A DNA stretch of 64,000 nucleotides from Lampris incognitus (GCF_029633865.1 NC_079215.1:55207457-55271456), one strand, 5' to 3'; counted from the stretch's first letter, positions 33,201 to 46,000 are shown. The notes: generated from the sequence alone by a model not told the origin. Program-made: numbers and translations.

Positions 33201-33902
33201 TCCTCCCCCCTTGCAATAAAAATAAAAATAAATCTGGTTTCCTGAAGTTAGCAGGTATTTCCGGCATCTCTGACTAACAGGAAGTGATGCGCTGACTAAC
33301 AGGAAGTGATGCGCTGACTAACGGGAAGGGGCCTGTTTGAACTAACTTTATCCAACATTTTAAACAATGCAATTCAATACAAAGGCATAGTAAGTCATTA
33401 CAAAAAACATTACAAAAAAACAACTCATGTCTTGTAGACATCACAGCAATAGTGGGCTACACTTAACGTAAAACATTACGTACCTCGCTCCGCTTATCAA
33501 GGGGCTAGAAAATCTTAGAACGCCATCTTGAGACGCGCCTTGGAACGGCTGGAAACTTGCCAGAAACTCTGCAACTTGCTCTTCACCTCTAACGGTCTTC
33601 TGGTCTCAAACGTTTTAAACTGCTTATCGGTAGTTTCGAATCAATTGTTCAGTAATCATAAACATTTAGGCTAATTCTCGAGGTATGCAGTGAACACTAC
33701 GATCCACTTCATATTGGGGTCTCACATGCGCTTGCCTTCACCTGCTTTATCGCTGAGCCAACGTGAACTTCCGCTAGTCGGACGGCAAGGAAAACATTCT
33801 TCAAAACAAAAGTCCCCATACATAGGTAACGCGATCTCAAATTAAAAGTAGGTAAAAAACGACATTAGGGTTGCGGTCACTTACACAGTATATTGACAAT
33901 AT
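33201..33902. other. Unassigned sequence
   Basis: Contains a 27-bp direct repeat of TAACAGGAAGTGATGCGCTG (33279-33330) but no ORF, exon or known repeat edge that I can name. Confidence 0.3.
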
Positions 33903-34034
33903 TGTAACCGGTTATTTTCTTGCCCGGTGTGGGATTCGATACGGGGTGTACTGCACCACAAGGCGACATCGCTAACCGCTCGGCTAAAGGGTCAGACCCG
34001 TTAGCTAGGGGCTAACGTGTCTTATTAGTTTACA
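33903..34034 (-). mobile_element. Solo LTR of the tRNA-like miniature family
   Basis: 132 bp, minus-strand TGTAAACTAATAAGACACG ... CCGGTTACA. Flanked by ATAT on both sides (33899-33902, 34035-34038). It carries the same tRNA-like module (GCCGAGCGGTTAGCGATGTC) as the TRIM-like elements at 25082 and 51953. Confidence 0.75.
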
Positions 34035-34203
34035 ATATTATAAATGTTCCAGTAATGTTTGCCACCTATACCGAATAACGTTAAAAGCATGCTGGTAATG
34101 TTGCCATTTCTGTCGCCAAGCTAACTAACACCAACAGTGCTAGCCTGCCGAGCCAGATCAGTAGCACGTGTTGTTTGCTCCCTTCAAAATAAGCATTTTG
34201 TTG

Positions 34204-34276
34204 ATGGCGCCCCAAGCGAACAATATCCTGATCCTGTGGATGCAGGAGGAAGAGCTGCCAGACCTAGTCGAAAAAG
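34204..34276 (+). other. Possible first coding exon, 24 codons
   Basis: ATG at 34204 opens MAPQANNILILWMQEEELPD and four more residues, followed by a good donor (G|GTAAAG). It sits between two inverted solo LTRs. I do not recognise the peptide and see no partner exon, so it may be a captured exon, part of a repeat, or chance. Confidence 0.2.
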
Positions 34277-34338
34277 GTAAAGTAGGAAATGTTGTTTGCT
34301 AATGTCAGCTAAGCAACTTGGTGTCTGATGTAACTTAG

Positions 34339-34470
34339 TGTGAACTACTAATAAGACACGTTAGCTAATTAACGGTTCTGACCCTTTAGCCGAGCGGTTA
34401 GTGATGTCGCCTTGTGGTGCAGTACACCCTGTATCGAATCCCGCACCGGGCAAGAAAATAACCGGTTACA
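34339..34470 (+). mobile_element. Solo LTR of the tRNA-like miniature family
   Basis: 132 bp, TGTGAACTACTAATAAG ... CCGGTTACA with TTAG on both sides (34335-34338, 34471-34474). About 93% like the complement of 33903-34034. A-box TAGCCGAGCGG and a B-box-like TATCGAATCCC are visible. Confidence 0.8.
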
Positions 34471-35354
34471 TTAGGCTAACACAGCCAGCAGTGAGCTAAC
34501 GTAAATTAATTTGTGTGTTTTGGTGAAAGAATTATACTTTAACTTTTCATTATTATATTTCTGACATACAGTGTCTCAAATAATTATTTGGGGTCCCCGC
34601 TCAATCCTCCTAGGGCTTAGACATATTTCATGCTTCTTGTGGACGGCCAACACAGTGCATCTGCAAGAAGCATGAAACCCATCTTAGAAGGATGGCAATG
34701 AAGTTTTTGTTTAAATTATTACAAAGAACAGGCCCAATATTACTTTTAGAATTTCCAATATAATTCTAATGTGATGATAACAAACAGTACACCGATAAAA
34801 CAGTAAACAGTTATTATATGACAAAAATTGCAATTGATGCTCTGTGTGAATTTTAGTTTCATCTGAATGATGTCAGGGCAGTTTTATGAATGTCTGCCAT
34901 TTAAAAATAAGAAACTCTTTCTCCTCTTTTAAATTATTTAGACGGTTAGATCAACAAAGACAGAACAGCACAGACTTAATGTTAACTATGTTGTTGTGTT
35001 TACGTCTTAATACTTGAAATTAGACCATTACAGTATTCACTGAATTGAATCAAAATGAACAACAAATGCATAATCGCATTTCAACCCTTTACTGAGTGAA
35101 TTCTCCTGTTACAACATTTCTGGGTATGACATCACTCCTTGTCTCTCACGTTGTGCTGTCTCACCCAGCAATCGTGACAGTGGGTCGGCGATATTTTGCT
35201 TTATTTTGGCCTCTGTTGCCCCCCCCCCCCCCCGAGGTTGAATGGTATGCACCTAAGAGGTTGGGCGACAGGCTTCACGTCTGGGTTGATGTGTAAGCTA
35301 ACCTGCTTGGAGTTCAGTTTTCCAACACCTTGGAATAGCTTTGGATACTGCTGT
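34471..35354. other. Unassigned sequence with one strong hairpin
   Basis: TTTCATGCTTCTTG (34626-34639) is perfectly complementary to CAAGAAGCATGAAA (34664-34677) with a 24-nt loop. A C run lies at 35220-35233. No exon seen. Confidence 0.35.
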
Positions 35355-35626
35355 TCAAGTGACTGATTTTAGTGTCTCCCATGTGTTTTCACCCATCACA
35401 TTACTGGTCGCCCCTGACTCAACTAACATCTGCAGTTTTACTCCCCCCACAGAAAAGGTAAGTCTCTCAGTTGTGTTATTCTCTTTAACAACGAATGCAT
35501 AGTCTCCTTGTTCCTCAACATTACTAACACGTTGTTTTGCACCTTTAGCCTTGGTGCGACATACTGCTGAAAAGTGGTCCTTTCCGTTGCACTTATGACA
35601 TATCTGGCCGTGTGCCGGGCATTTCG
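35355..35626 (-). pseudogene. Gypsy-type gag zinc knuckle and protease fragment
   Basis: The minus strand reads a knuckle CHKCNGKDHFSAVC (CX2CX4HX4C), then VKLQMLVESGATSNVMG, a retropepsin-like site in which the catalytic Asp of the usual D-S-G-A-T is Glu, ending at TGA 35355. No Met start. A remnant of a second LTR retrotransposon distinct from the Gmr1-like one. Confidence 0.75.
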
Positions 35627-35924
35627 GGTCCCTGCTCAGGTGATCTGTATGTCCACATCTTTAACACTTCCTTTCATTTTGAACACTTTTGGCGTTTCAC
35701 GTTTCTCCCTCCTGAAGCCAGAATAATCACAATATATAGGACTCTGGTATACTCCCCTCTACGTCTACACCCCTTTATGGACACCTCCATCACCGTCCTC
35801 TACACCTACATCCCTTTATATCCTTTATACATGGGCACCACCATCACTGTCCTCTACATCTACACCACCAGATCCTCCTCTCTACCCTCGAGGGGCTGGG
35901 TGTCACAGCCTCTGCACTCTCAAT

Positions 35925-37150
35925 GTTTGCAACCTGCCTGACGGGTCACTCCTACCAGGTGACATGAAGGGGATCTGTGTCGGAGCCTCGCAGACTGACT
36001 ACAGGCATTCCACAGGGTTCGGTTCTGGGTCCTCTCCTTTTCTCCCTGTACACGACATCCCTGGATTCTGTTATTCGCTCGCATGACTTCTCTTACCATT
36101 GTTATGCCGATGACACCCAGCTGATCTTGTCCTTTCCTCCCTCTGACACACAAGTAGAGACACGCATTGCTGCGTGCTTGACTGACATCTCGGAGTGGAT
36201 GGCAACACACCACCTGAAGCTCAATCTGGACAGAGCTGATGTTCCTCCCGGGGAAAGGTTGCCTGCACCGAGACCTGGCCATCACCATTGACAACACCGT
36301 GGTGACGCCAACTCGGACTGTGAGGAATCTGGGTGTGATCCTGGATGACCAACTGTCATTTGCTGCAAACGTTGCATCGGTTGCTCGCTCCTGCAGATTT
36401 CTCCTCTAATAACATCAGGAAGATTCGCCCATTCCTCACCGACGAGACGGCACAGGTGCTCATCCAGGCTCTGGTCATCTCCCGGCTGGATTACGGCAAC
36501 TCCCTCCTTGCTGGCGCCCCAGCGTCAGCCATCAGACCTCTGGTGCTTTTTCAGAAAGCTGCAGCTCGTCTGGTGTTCAACCGCCCTAAGTTCTTCCACA
36601 CAACTCCCCTTCTCATGTCCCTACACTGGCTCCCAGTAGCTGCTCACATCCAGTTTAAGACTCTGGTGCTAGCCTACAGGGCAGTGAAAGGAACAGCTCC
36701 TTCCTATCTCCAGGCCATGGTCAAGCCCTACACCCGCGCCCGACCACTTCGCTCTGCTGCCTCAGGATGCCTGGTTGCCCTGTCGCTCAGAGGCCCCTGC
36801 TGCCGATTGACCCGGTCACGGCTCTTTTCTGTCCTGGCCCCACAGTGGTGGAATGAACTCCCCACTGATGTCAGGACAGCGGAGTCACTGCCCATCTTTT
36901 GGCGCAGGTTGAAAACTCACCTCTTGAAGAACTATTGCCCTGTTACTTGTTCTTAGCACTTACTGTATTCACTCATTAAAAAAAAAAACTTTCTTGCACT
37001 TTTACTTTAGCACTGGTTTTGCTCTTAGGTGCTTGTTTAGATGCACTTAAGATCTGGGATGACTAGTAGATCTCCTGATTTCCTACGTTAAATGCACTTA
37101 TTGTAAGTCGCTTTGGATAAAAGCGTCGGCTAAATGACTGTAATGTAATC
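35925..37150 (+). mobile_element. L2-clade LINE, 3' half
   Basis: The reverse transcriptase is broken by a stop at about 35962 and a frameshift near 36250: TTGIPQGSVLGPLLFSLYT, YADDTQLIL, HHLKLNL, then ALVISRLDYGNSLLAGAPA, FKTLVLAYRAVKGTAPSYL, LAPQWWNELPTDVRTAESL. The 3' end has GTCGCTTTGGATAAAAGCG and CTAAATG, typical of L2 tails. Not functional. Confidence 0.85.
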
Positions 37151-37883
37151 TTCACCCTTATCTTTTTTTTATATATATATATATATATAAGTGTGAGTAG
37201 GTGGAGACGGGCTACTTGTCTGAGACATGGTTACCGTGCTTACTCATTGATATTTAAAAGAGGGAAAAAAATTTGCCTTTTTCTTAAAATTTTGTCTTAG
37301 TAACCAAGTGCCATTTAACAAAGAGCAGGTGATGAATCTGCTGGTCCTGGCTCTGTTGATATTTGTTGTATTTGTCTGTGCTGATAATATGTAAATGATC
37401 ACCGTTTTGTTATGAGGATGTGATATAAGTGCTGAAATGGGACAATTTTTTCCTTTGGGGTTTAATTTGAGGGTTGTATTTCTGTTGAGCAAAACATCCT
37501 AAGTGTTACTGTATGTTTGTGCCGGCATGCTAACATTATCAGTTGAGTGTTAGAGAATTTGCATCCATTTTGGGCAAACGCTTAACATTTATACAGTTTA
37601 ACCTTCATTGTCAAACATGTATACCACATCCTTATATAGTTATATTCAACATTTCTCTTGGATCTGTGTTGTGAGTCAGACCTCAGTCCTATCTATATTA
37701 GCATGAGGTATTATGTGCAGGGTGGCATGACTAGATGCATTTGACATTTCTTCTCTTTTCAAGGGTAATTCCCCCCGGCTATATGTATTGAAGTCCTTTG
37801 GATTTCAGTGTGATGTTGGTTGAATGGTTCAGCTTGTTTTTCCCTAAATATGGCTTGAAGTTGTATCCTATCAGCAATCTACT
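37151..37883. other. Unassigned sequence
   Basis: Contains a TA microsatellite (37169-37188). No coding signal seen. Confidence 0.3.
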
Positions 37884-38985
37884 ACTACTACTGTCAGCTG
37901 CTCCCGTTAGGGGTCGCCACAGCAGATCATCCGTTTCCATCTCTTCCTGTCCTCTGCATCTTCCTCTGTCACACCAGCCACCTGCATGTCCTCCCTCACC
38001 ACATCCATAAACCTCCTCTTTGGCCTTCCTCTTTTCTTCTTCCCTGGCAGCTCCATATTCAGCATCCTTCTCCCAACATACCCAGCATCTCTCCTCCACA
38101 CATGTCCAAACCATCTCAATCTTGCCTCTCTTGCTTGGTCTTCAAACCGTCCAACCTGAGCCGTCCCTCTAATATACTCGTTCCTAATCCTGTCCTTCTT
38201 CGTCACTCCCAATGAAAATCTTAGCATCTCCAACTCTGCCACCTCCAGCAACTCCTCCTGTCTTTTTGTCAGTGCCACTGTCTCCAAACCATATAACATA
38301 GCTGGTCTCACAACCATCTTGTAAACCTTTCTTTAACTCTTGCTGGTACCCTTCTGTCGCAAATCACTCCTGACACACTTCTCCACCCACTCCAGCCTGC
38401 CTGCACTCTCTTCTTCACCTCTCTTCTGCATTCCCCATTACTTTGGACAGTTGACTCCAAATATTTAAACTCAACCACCTTCATCACCTCTACTCCTTGC
38501 ATCCTCTCCATTCCACTGTCCTCCCGCATATGTATTCCATCTTGCTTGTATTGACTTTCCTTCCTCTTCTCTCCAGTGCATACCTCCACCTCTCCAGGCT
38601 CTCCTCAACCCGCTCCCTACTCTCGCTACAGATCACAATGTCATCCGCAAACATCATAGTCCACGGAGACTCCTACCTGATCTCGTCCGTCAACCTGTCC
38701 ATCACCATTGCAAACAAAAAAGGGCTCAGAGCCGATCCTTGATGTAGTTCCACCTACACCTTGAACTCACCTGTCATTCCAACTGCACACCTCACCACTG
38801 TCACACCTTCTTCATCACTCTGCAACTCCCGACTTCCTCATACAATACCACACCTCCTCTCTCAGCACCGTCATATGCTTTCTCTAAATCCATAAAGACA
38901 CAATCTAACTCCTTCTGACCTTCTCTATACTTCTCAATCAACATTCTCAAAGCAAACATTAGCAATAAATACCCTATCGGCAATA
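37884..38985 (-). mobile_element. RTE-clade LINE, 3' half
   Basis: Minus-strand pieces: FMDLEKAYDGA (about 38895), VVEFKYLESTVQSNGECRR (about 38480), then LYGLETVALTKRQEELLEVA and AELEMLRFSLGVTKKDRIRN (38290-38160) and RRDAGYVGRRMLNMELPGK. Stops and shifts separate them. The tail complement CTCCCGTTAGGGGTCGCCAC is at 37900-37920. Confidence 0.8.
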
Positions 38986-40267
38986 AAAATCTAAATATCA
39001 GTGGTGAAAGATCATTCAAACTGTTACACGAATTAACCCTTTCTTTTTCATATTGAGAACATTGCCAGTATTCATTTATACATTTTACACTAATTGTGTA
39101 ACGCCACCCTTAATTTGGCAATCTCCAAGATTCTCACTTACATAAATGTTTAATTTACTATCTTTTGCTGAACACGGTGACACAATGATGATTCAGCCCA
39201 TCGGCCACTGATGAAGGCCTTTGCATTGGAAGTAATACAGAGAAATAAAATTGCGTCCCTGTGGCAACATACATCCCAAGCGTCACACAGGAAGTGATGT
39301 GTTTATGTCACCCAGCAGCAGTTGGTCCACCAGAGAGGATAGGCAACACAAACACTGTTGTGGCTAGCAAAATAGTGGTTCCCAAATGACTCCTAGAAAG
39401 TACACAAAAAAAAAACAAAAGAAACAAACAAACACCATGCTACTGGAATCTTTGAGATTACCATTTTAAAAATCAGTTGTTTTTATTCATTTCCTCAAGC
39501 TGGAATTTGGTTTGGGTTCATAAAGTCCATTTAAATCACAGTGGCAAATGCCATTAAATGCTTATTTCACCGTAAACATTATGAAATAAAACGTTACATG
39601 AATGAACCAACCTGTGCGATGTCTAAATTAGCCCTTTTGTTTTTCTCTTCCAAAAGGACCGTCTCGCCACTTTCCAAACAACGTATTCTGGCACCGAATG
39701 CCTTAAAAATTCCATGTTTGGATTTTTTTCCCCTTTAAATCCAACTTCACCAAATCAACTGAATACATCACCACTAGCAAATATTTTTTAAAAATAAACA
39801 ACTTACTAAATTAACTTGGGGAAAACAAAAAATCAAAACCCAGGATCAGACATTTTTCAACGATTCAGCACCCTTTAAAAACTTCTTCAGCACAACATCG
39901 GAAATAATTTGTATAGCCAATAAAAAACTGCATTACAAAACCATTAGAAAAAATACTTTTACAAGTTCAAATAATTCGTTAATACAGTTAAGCCAGCGGG
40001 ACTGAAATGTACATAGTCAGTGACTGCAAGATATAATTCAATCCAATCTTTTGTGGAAACCATCGAGGAAAATAAAGAAACCTATCAAAGAAACTAATTA
40101 TAACCTAGCGTTATTTATCATAAAACAAGCTGACGGAGCAAATTGGAAAAAAAAATTACAAGAGCAGCAAAAGGTTTCCACAACACTTGAATCAAAAAGG
40201 AGTCACATATTTCACAGCTCAAGCAATGGCGTTAAGCAAAATTGTTTTCTCTCTCTCATATATAGTC
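38986..40267. other. Unassigned AT-rich sequence
   Basis: No exon, RNA gene or repeat boundary that I can support. Confidence 0.3.
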
Positions 40268-40274
40268 AATCCAG

Positions 40275-40730
40275 GGTGTCTGGGTAGCGTGGCGGTCTAT
40301 TCTGTTGATGGCCAACATGGGGATCCCGGTTTGAATCCCCGTGTTACCTCCGGCTTGGTTGGGCGTCCCTACAGACACAATTGGCCGTGTCTGCGGGTGG
40401 GAAGCCGAAAGTGGGTATGTGTCCTGATCGCTGCACTAGCGCCTCCTCTGGTCGGTCTGGGCGCCTGTTGTGAGGGGGGGGGGACTGGGGGGAATAGCGT
40501 GATCCTCCAATGCGCTACGTCCCCCTGGTGAAACTCCTCACTGTCAGGTGAAAAGAAGCGGCTGACGACGCCACATGTATCGGAGGAGGCATGTGGTAGT
40601 CTGCAGCCCTCCCCCGGATCAAAAGAGGGGGTGGAGCAGCGACCGGGAAGGCTCAGAAGAGTGGGGTAATTAATTGGCTGGATATAATGGGGAGAAAAAG
40701 GAGGGGAAAAAATCCACAAAAAAAAAAATA
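40275..40730 (+). mobile_element. tRNA-derived SINE, family 1 (copy f)
   Basis: Full plus-strand copy with an A-rich tail, flanked by AATCCAG (40268-40274 and 40731-40737), a 7-bp target duplication. Confidence 0.8.
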
Positions 40731-40737
40731 AATCCAG

Positions 40738-41609
40738 ATGATTATCTGTGGTTCCAACGTTATTTTCCGAAGGGGGATGCAGTGGGGTCTAAAGTCATAA
40801 AAAGCTTCTTCAGACCTGTTCCACCCGTGTTGCCAGTTCTCTGCTCCTTTTTTCTACATTTTTGCTCCGGCGCCGTTCTAGCCTGAGGTTGTGCCTTAGA
40901 TGCCACTGGTCTGACTGGCAGCCTGTGCATGCCAGGGCATCTGACAGGTATGTGTTTCACACACATACTCATGGACGTAGACCCACCTTCTGCCTCCAGG
41001 GAGTTATGGGTCAGGCGATTCAGTGCTTCAGCAGTCTTCACTGCAGACAGTATGTGGGAACTCTAAGCAGCAAAAGAACGAGGGTGGGGGATTTTAGAAA
41101 GAGAGAAGAGGGAAAAGTTTAGTCGGGAGGCATCCACTGTCCTAGGAAAAACTAGGCTTAAAACATGGCGACACATGAGGCAATGCTTTAGACACTTTAG
41201 AAGGCCTACAATCAGGGAGTAAACAAAACTGGGTCTCACATCCTTGCTGGCCGGTGTTCACACCGCATCCTCTCTACCTAGATGCCTACTCACCTCTACG
41301 TTATGTGCATTAGTACCGTCCCAGCCCTGACACAACCTTCGCTGGAAACTTTATATTTATTTCATGCATCGATGAGGCTATCAAGTCATGACATGTCTCA
41401 CACTGATCGCCTTCAATGTGGCACTGCATTGAAAATGGAGAGCTGAATAAACACTTCACCTGTAAGTCTTCACAAGAACAATATTGCCGTTACCAGGATT
41501 TGCCGAATTCTTTTTATAAGGCACAGCGATTGTATTCAGGCAGTCCACATAAGAGTGGGCGAGAATCCCGTCAGCAGCTGTTACAGGTATAGCTCCATAA
41601 AAGGAAAAT
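40738..41609. other. Unassigned sequence
   Basis: Moderately GC-rich, no convincing ORF. It may be old repeat DNA. Confidence 0.3.
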
Positions 41610-41942
41610 TTTGTACACGTGTACTACTTTATTAATCCCCGTGGGGGAATTCCCTCTTGATTTAACCCATCCTAACTGTGTAGCTAGGAGCAGTGGGCAC
41701 AGCTGCAGCACCCTGGGGAACAACTCCAGTTCGTCTTGCCATGCCTTGGCCAGGGGCACAGACAGGAGCATTAACCCCAACACGCATGTCTTTTTGATGG
41801 TGGGAGGAAACCGGAGCGCCCGGAGGAAACCCACCGCAGACACAGGGAGAACACGCAAACTCCGCACAGAGGATGACCTGGGGTGACCCCCAAGGCCGGA
41901 CAACCCCCGGGTTCGAACCCAGGACCTTCTTGCTGTGAGGCA
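41610..41942 (-). mobile_element. SINE with family 2 head and a different tail
   Basis: The right part (41800-41942) is the tRNA-like head and body of SINE family 2, but the left part (41625-41760) carries a distinct tail (complement of GGATGGGTTAAATCAAGAGG), related to the piece at 31360. A recombined or hybrid SINE. Confidence 0.6.
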
Positions 41943-42460
41943 ACTTGAATTTTTCTTTTTGCTGCCATGATTTTTCAGCCAAGTTGTGACATACTACAAT
42001 TACATATGCTTGACAATTGCACACATTACAGTTAGTTATGTGAACAAAACCTTAAACTAGCTACTGTATTAAGCCAGTAGATCATTTGGTCTTAAACTTA
42101 GCATTTGCTAGCAGTCAACAGAAACAAACATCTGTGATGTTGGCTGGGTAATTAATCCAACAAAACTGTAAAAATGGTCAAATTCAACACAATTCATGAA
42201 TGGGAAAAAAATTACGGCAATTTGGTGAAATAAACGAAAAATCACAGTTCAACGATCAATCATCTAAGTATCGGATTTAGCCGTGTGTAAAGTAAGTGAG
42301 CAGATGGCTGCTGCACTGCCGCTATGAGCGTCCTTAGCCAATTACAGCTGGGATTTTTGATAGAGACATGTCCAGTAATTAATTGAAGAGAGCAAGCGCG
42401 AGAGAGAAAATCAGCGTCGGGATATTTCAACATGCTAAAATGTTGGTGTGGACAAATCAC
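41943..42460. other. Unassigned sequence
   Basis: No feature seen. Confidence 0.3.
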
Positions 42461-42832
42461 GACCATCCATCCAGCCATTATCCAAACCGCTTATCCTGCT
42501 CTCAGGGTCGTGGGGATGTTGGAGCCTATCCCAGCAGTCATTGGGCGGCAGGCGGAGCGACACCCTGGACAGGCCGCTAGTCCATCACACACACACACAC
42601 ACACACACACCTAGGGACAATTTAGTATGGCCAATTCACCTGACCTACATGTCTTTGGACTGTGGGAGGAAACCGGAGCACCCGGAGGAAACCCACGCAG
42701 ACACGGGGAGAACATGCAAACCACACAGAGGACGACCTGGGATGAACCCCAAAGTTGGACTACCCCGGGGCTCGAACCCAGGACCTTCTTGCTGTGAGGC
42801 GACTACTCTAACCACCGCGCCACCGTGCCACC
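42461..42832 (-). mobile_element. tRNA-derived SINE, family 2, full length
   Basis: Complete minus-strand copy flanked by the 8-bp duplication CAAATCAC (42453-42460 and 42833-42840). Has a CA run at 42588-42610. Confidence 0.85.
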
Positions 42833-43048
42833 CAAATCACCACCAACCCGATCCAAATCTACACCTATGGGTGGAACACAATATAAGCTGAGTAAGTTGC
42901 ATTTCAAGTAGGGATGCATTCAGCTCTAACACGAATTCAGCAGTTCCTTCTTTAAAAGCAAATCCCCACTCATTGTTTTGCAGTATAGAGATGTAGCGAT
43001 GTGAAACATCTGTATTAAAGCTTTTGCTTGTCATTTTGGTGTTTTCAC

Positions 43049-46000
43049 TCATCTCCTGAAAAGTAATGCCTTGTCAGCATCACATTCCACGTTGCGCCAC
43101 TGTAATGACTGCATCTGAATGCGGCTCAAATTCCTATCAATACACATGTCGCCACTCCCAAACATGATGACCCTATGAGATCCAATTTCTTGAGTGATGT
43201 TACCAATCACAGTTGTCCAAAAAGTTGCCCCCCCCCCCCCCCCCCACCATACCTGACGTGACCAACCAACAGTGAAAATACGTACTTGGAGTTGGTGGCG
43301 ATGATTCAACAGATTTTCAACTGGCTCGTCCCCCAGACCCGTCTCCTTTAACTCCACTGCCTTCATTTCCCCGTTTCGTCCTTTTTCTTCTCCTCTCTTC
43401 AGTTGTTTAGTGGAGACTGACCCGGTGCTCTTCTGTTCCCCATTTTTACTTCCTAAATTACAACCAAAAGTGTTTGGATGAGTTCTAATAGTAAAAGGCA
43501 ACAAAAAAACAAAACAAAACAACAGAAAGCATTAAGCACCTGGTGCAAGGTTCTTCTCATATGGCTAACACTTATGAATGAACACTATACCTAATGAGGA
43601 TTTGCTCTGGGTTTTGTCCCCTCTCTCTCCATCCTGGCAGTATGGGCTCAACTGCAGAAACAAGGTCTTGAAATCGGCAGCTGTTGATTTAGATGAGGCT
43701 ACAAAATCGAAACAGCAATGAAAATTTCAGCAAGTGATTTCCAAACCGTAACCAAAGACCACATGGTGCATTCAATGTTCTTACCATTTTGGGATGAACC
43801 ATCTGGTAGCTGCTGTTGAGCTTGGGCTCTGGAGGTTTCTAAATTGGCATTGATGTAAACTGAATCGGTTGACATCTCACTGAAAGAATTTGAGACATTT
43901 CTACAAGTAGGTTTGGCCACCTTCTTTGGGCATTTATTTATATGTACAGCTACATTTGATTTTTCGCTCTTTTTCCTTTCACATCTAGGAAGGGAGTCTG
44001 GGGACTTTGGTGGAGTAAGAGTTTGGAGGAGATCATTACTAATGAGACCTGCAAACAAGTCCTGGAAAGGTCTTTTTGACGTAGAAGCCATTTGCGTTCC
44101 GTGTTGTGAATATGATGTACAAACAGCTGGCTGAATGGATGGCATCTCTGAGGGGACTGGCTCGGCTTTCACTGGAGGTAATGGAGTAGTCTTAATAACA
44201 GGACCGACCGAAAGACAGAGGGAAGGTCTTTCAGTGGTCTCCCTACGCTCAGTTGTAGCTGTTTTGCCAAAAGTAGTTGTACTAAAGCGGTCTGTAGGAG
44301 TAGACTCGTTGAGATGAGGGGTAGTTTTAGCCAATTCTGATGTAGTCCTCAAAGGAAACTGCTGTTTAGGGTTGTCAGTAACTGGGTTTGCAAAAAGACT
44401 GTGGAAAGGTCGTTTCATTAGTGGAATACGTCCACCTGAGGGGTGAGGAGCTTCATTTTGGTATCCAGAGCTTGGAGCGCAATCACCGAAAGTCTGTGGG
44501 GAAGAACAAGCACCAGAATCCTGGCCTCGAGGCACTGCAAAAAGACTGGGGAAATTTTGGGATTTTTGAGATCCAAGCACAGCTTCAACTGAATAAGAAA
44601 CTAGCTCCTTACAGCTGGGAGAATGTGAGAGAAGGTTGGGGGGATGAGTTGCAGCTGTGATACACGGTGGTGAGATAGCATCCTCAGCAACATTAGCCAG
44701 GCCGGTAGTCTGCCCCATCAAGGCCTCCGTCTCAGCCAGTGGCTCTGTTGGGCATGAACTGTTGTAAAAATTAGGCCTGTAAGGTAAAAATGACAAAAGC
44801 TTTAAGTTACTGCGGGTCAACCTGCACAAACAAAGACTGGGTAAATCTATTCTATCAAAATTTGTCTTGAGGATTGATGACAAATATCCTGTTGTAAACA
44901 TAATTTTAACTGTCGCACTAAGATTCTATATATCAAAAGTAATTACAGTCGTACCTGATGGGATGCAGACATATGTCAGGCTTTGTGTCATCAGGAGTCA
45001 TGTTCTCTTCTGTGTTCTCTGGCTCCCCTGAACCACGATTTTGCACACTAAGTTCATAATCCTTTTTTAATACCTACAGAAGTGGGATATAAAAAGGCAT
45101 ATTTTCAACACACAGTGATGCAAATAATACACTGATGAGAAATAAAAAAAAAAAGCCATGTCAGGATAACATACGTACCTCATCCAGCAGCTGCTTGGTA
45201 AGGTCGGTGAGTGGTGTATGGGAAAACCTACACGCTGGACCCTGAGAACACGTCCCCCATTTGTGGAAAAACTTGCAGGGGAAGGAATGTGTCAATGATT
45301 TAGTTAAGGAAAGTATATTCCCCCAACCCCCCTTACCATTTATCCCACTGTATATCCACTTTGCCCCTCTGACCCAGCTCAATTAATATCCACCATAGCA
45401 GTGACCAGAAAAATGGAAATCCTGCCCTTGCAGAAGTGGGCCTCCTTTTGCCATTTGCATGTCACGACAAAAACCAGTGTATGCAACAGCAACTCCATTT
45501 CCACACTTGCTTTGCATGTGAGCAGATTACAGAGAATGCGCTGAAAGCGTGATCTAATAGACTTTGAAAAATCCACGATCATGGATATCAGGAGGGCGAG
45601 TTTGAACACTGCCAAGGCTTGGTATATATCCGTGAAGACGTTTCGCCTCTCATCCAAGAGGCTTCTTGAGTTCATGCCTTTCAGACTAGACGAAGCTAGT
45701 CTGACTGGCTGGTGATGAGACTAGCCAGTGGTCAGACTAGCTTTGTCTAGTCAGAAAGGCACGAACTGAGGAAGCCTCTCGGATGAGAGGCGAAACGTCT
45801 TCACGGATATATACCAAGTCCAGTTGCACTTGATTCAACTCCTTTGGATAACCATGATCTGGGTGAACGAGAACATTCCCAGACAACACTGCCAAGACCG
45901 TGGAGGTGGCAATCTCAAAAGGCGTACGATAGATTGACCAGACCACTAGACACCTTATCGAAGTGTTTGCTTCATCGGAGGAGGCCATTGGTAGATGAAC

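Noticed and set aside
37798-38742. Plus-strand frames rich in Ser/Pro/Leu
   Set aside because: Antisense shadows of the RTE LINE.
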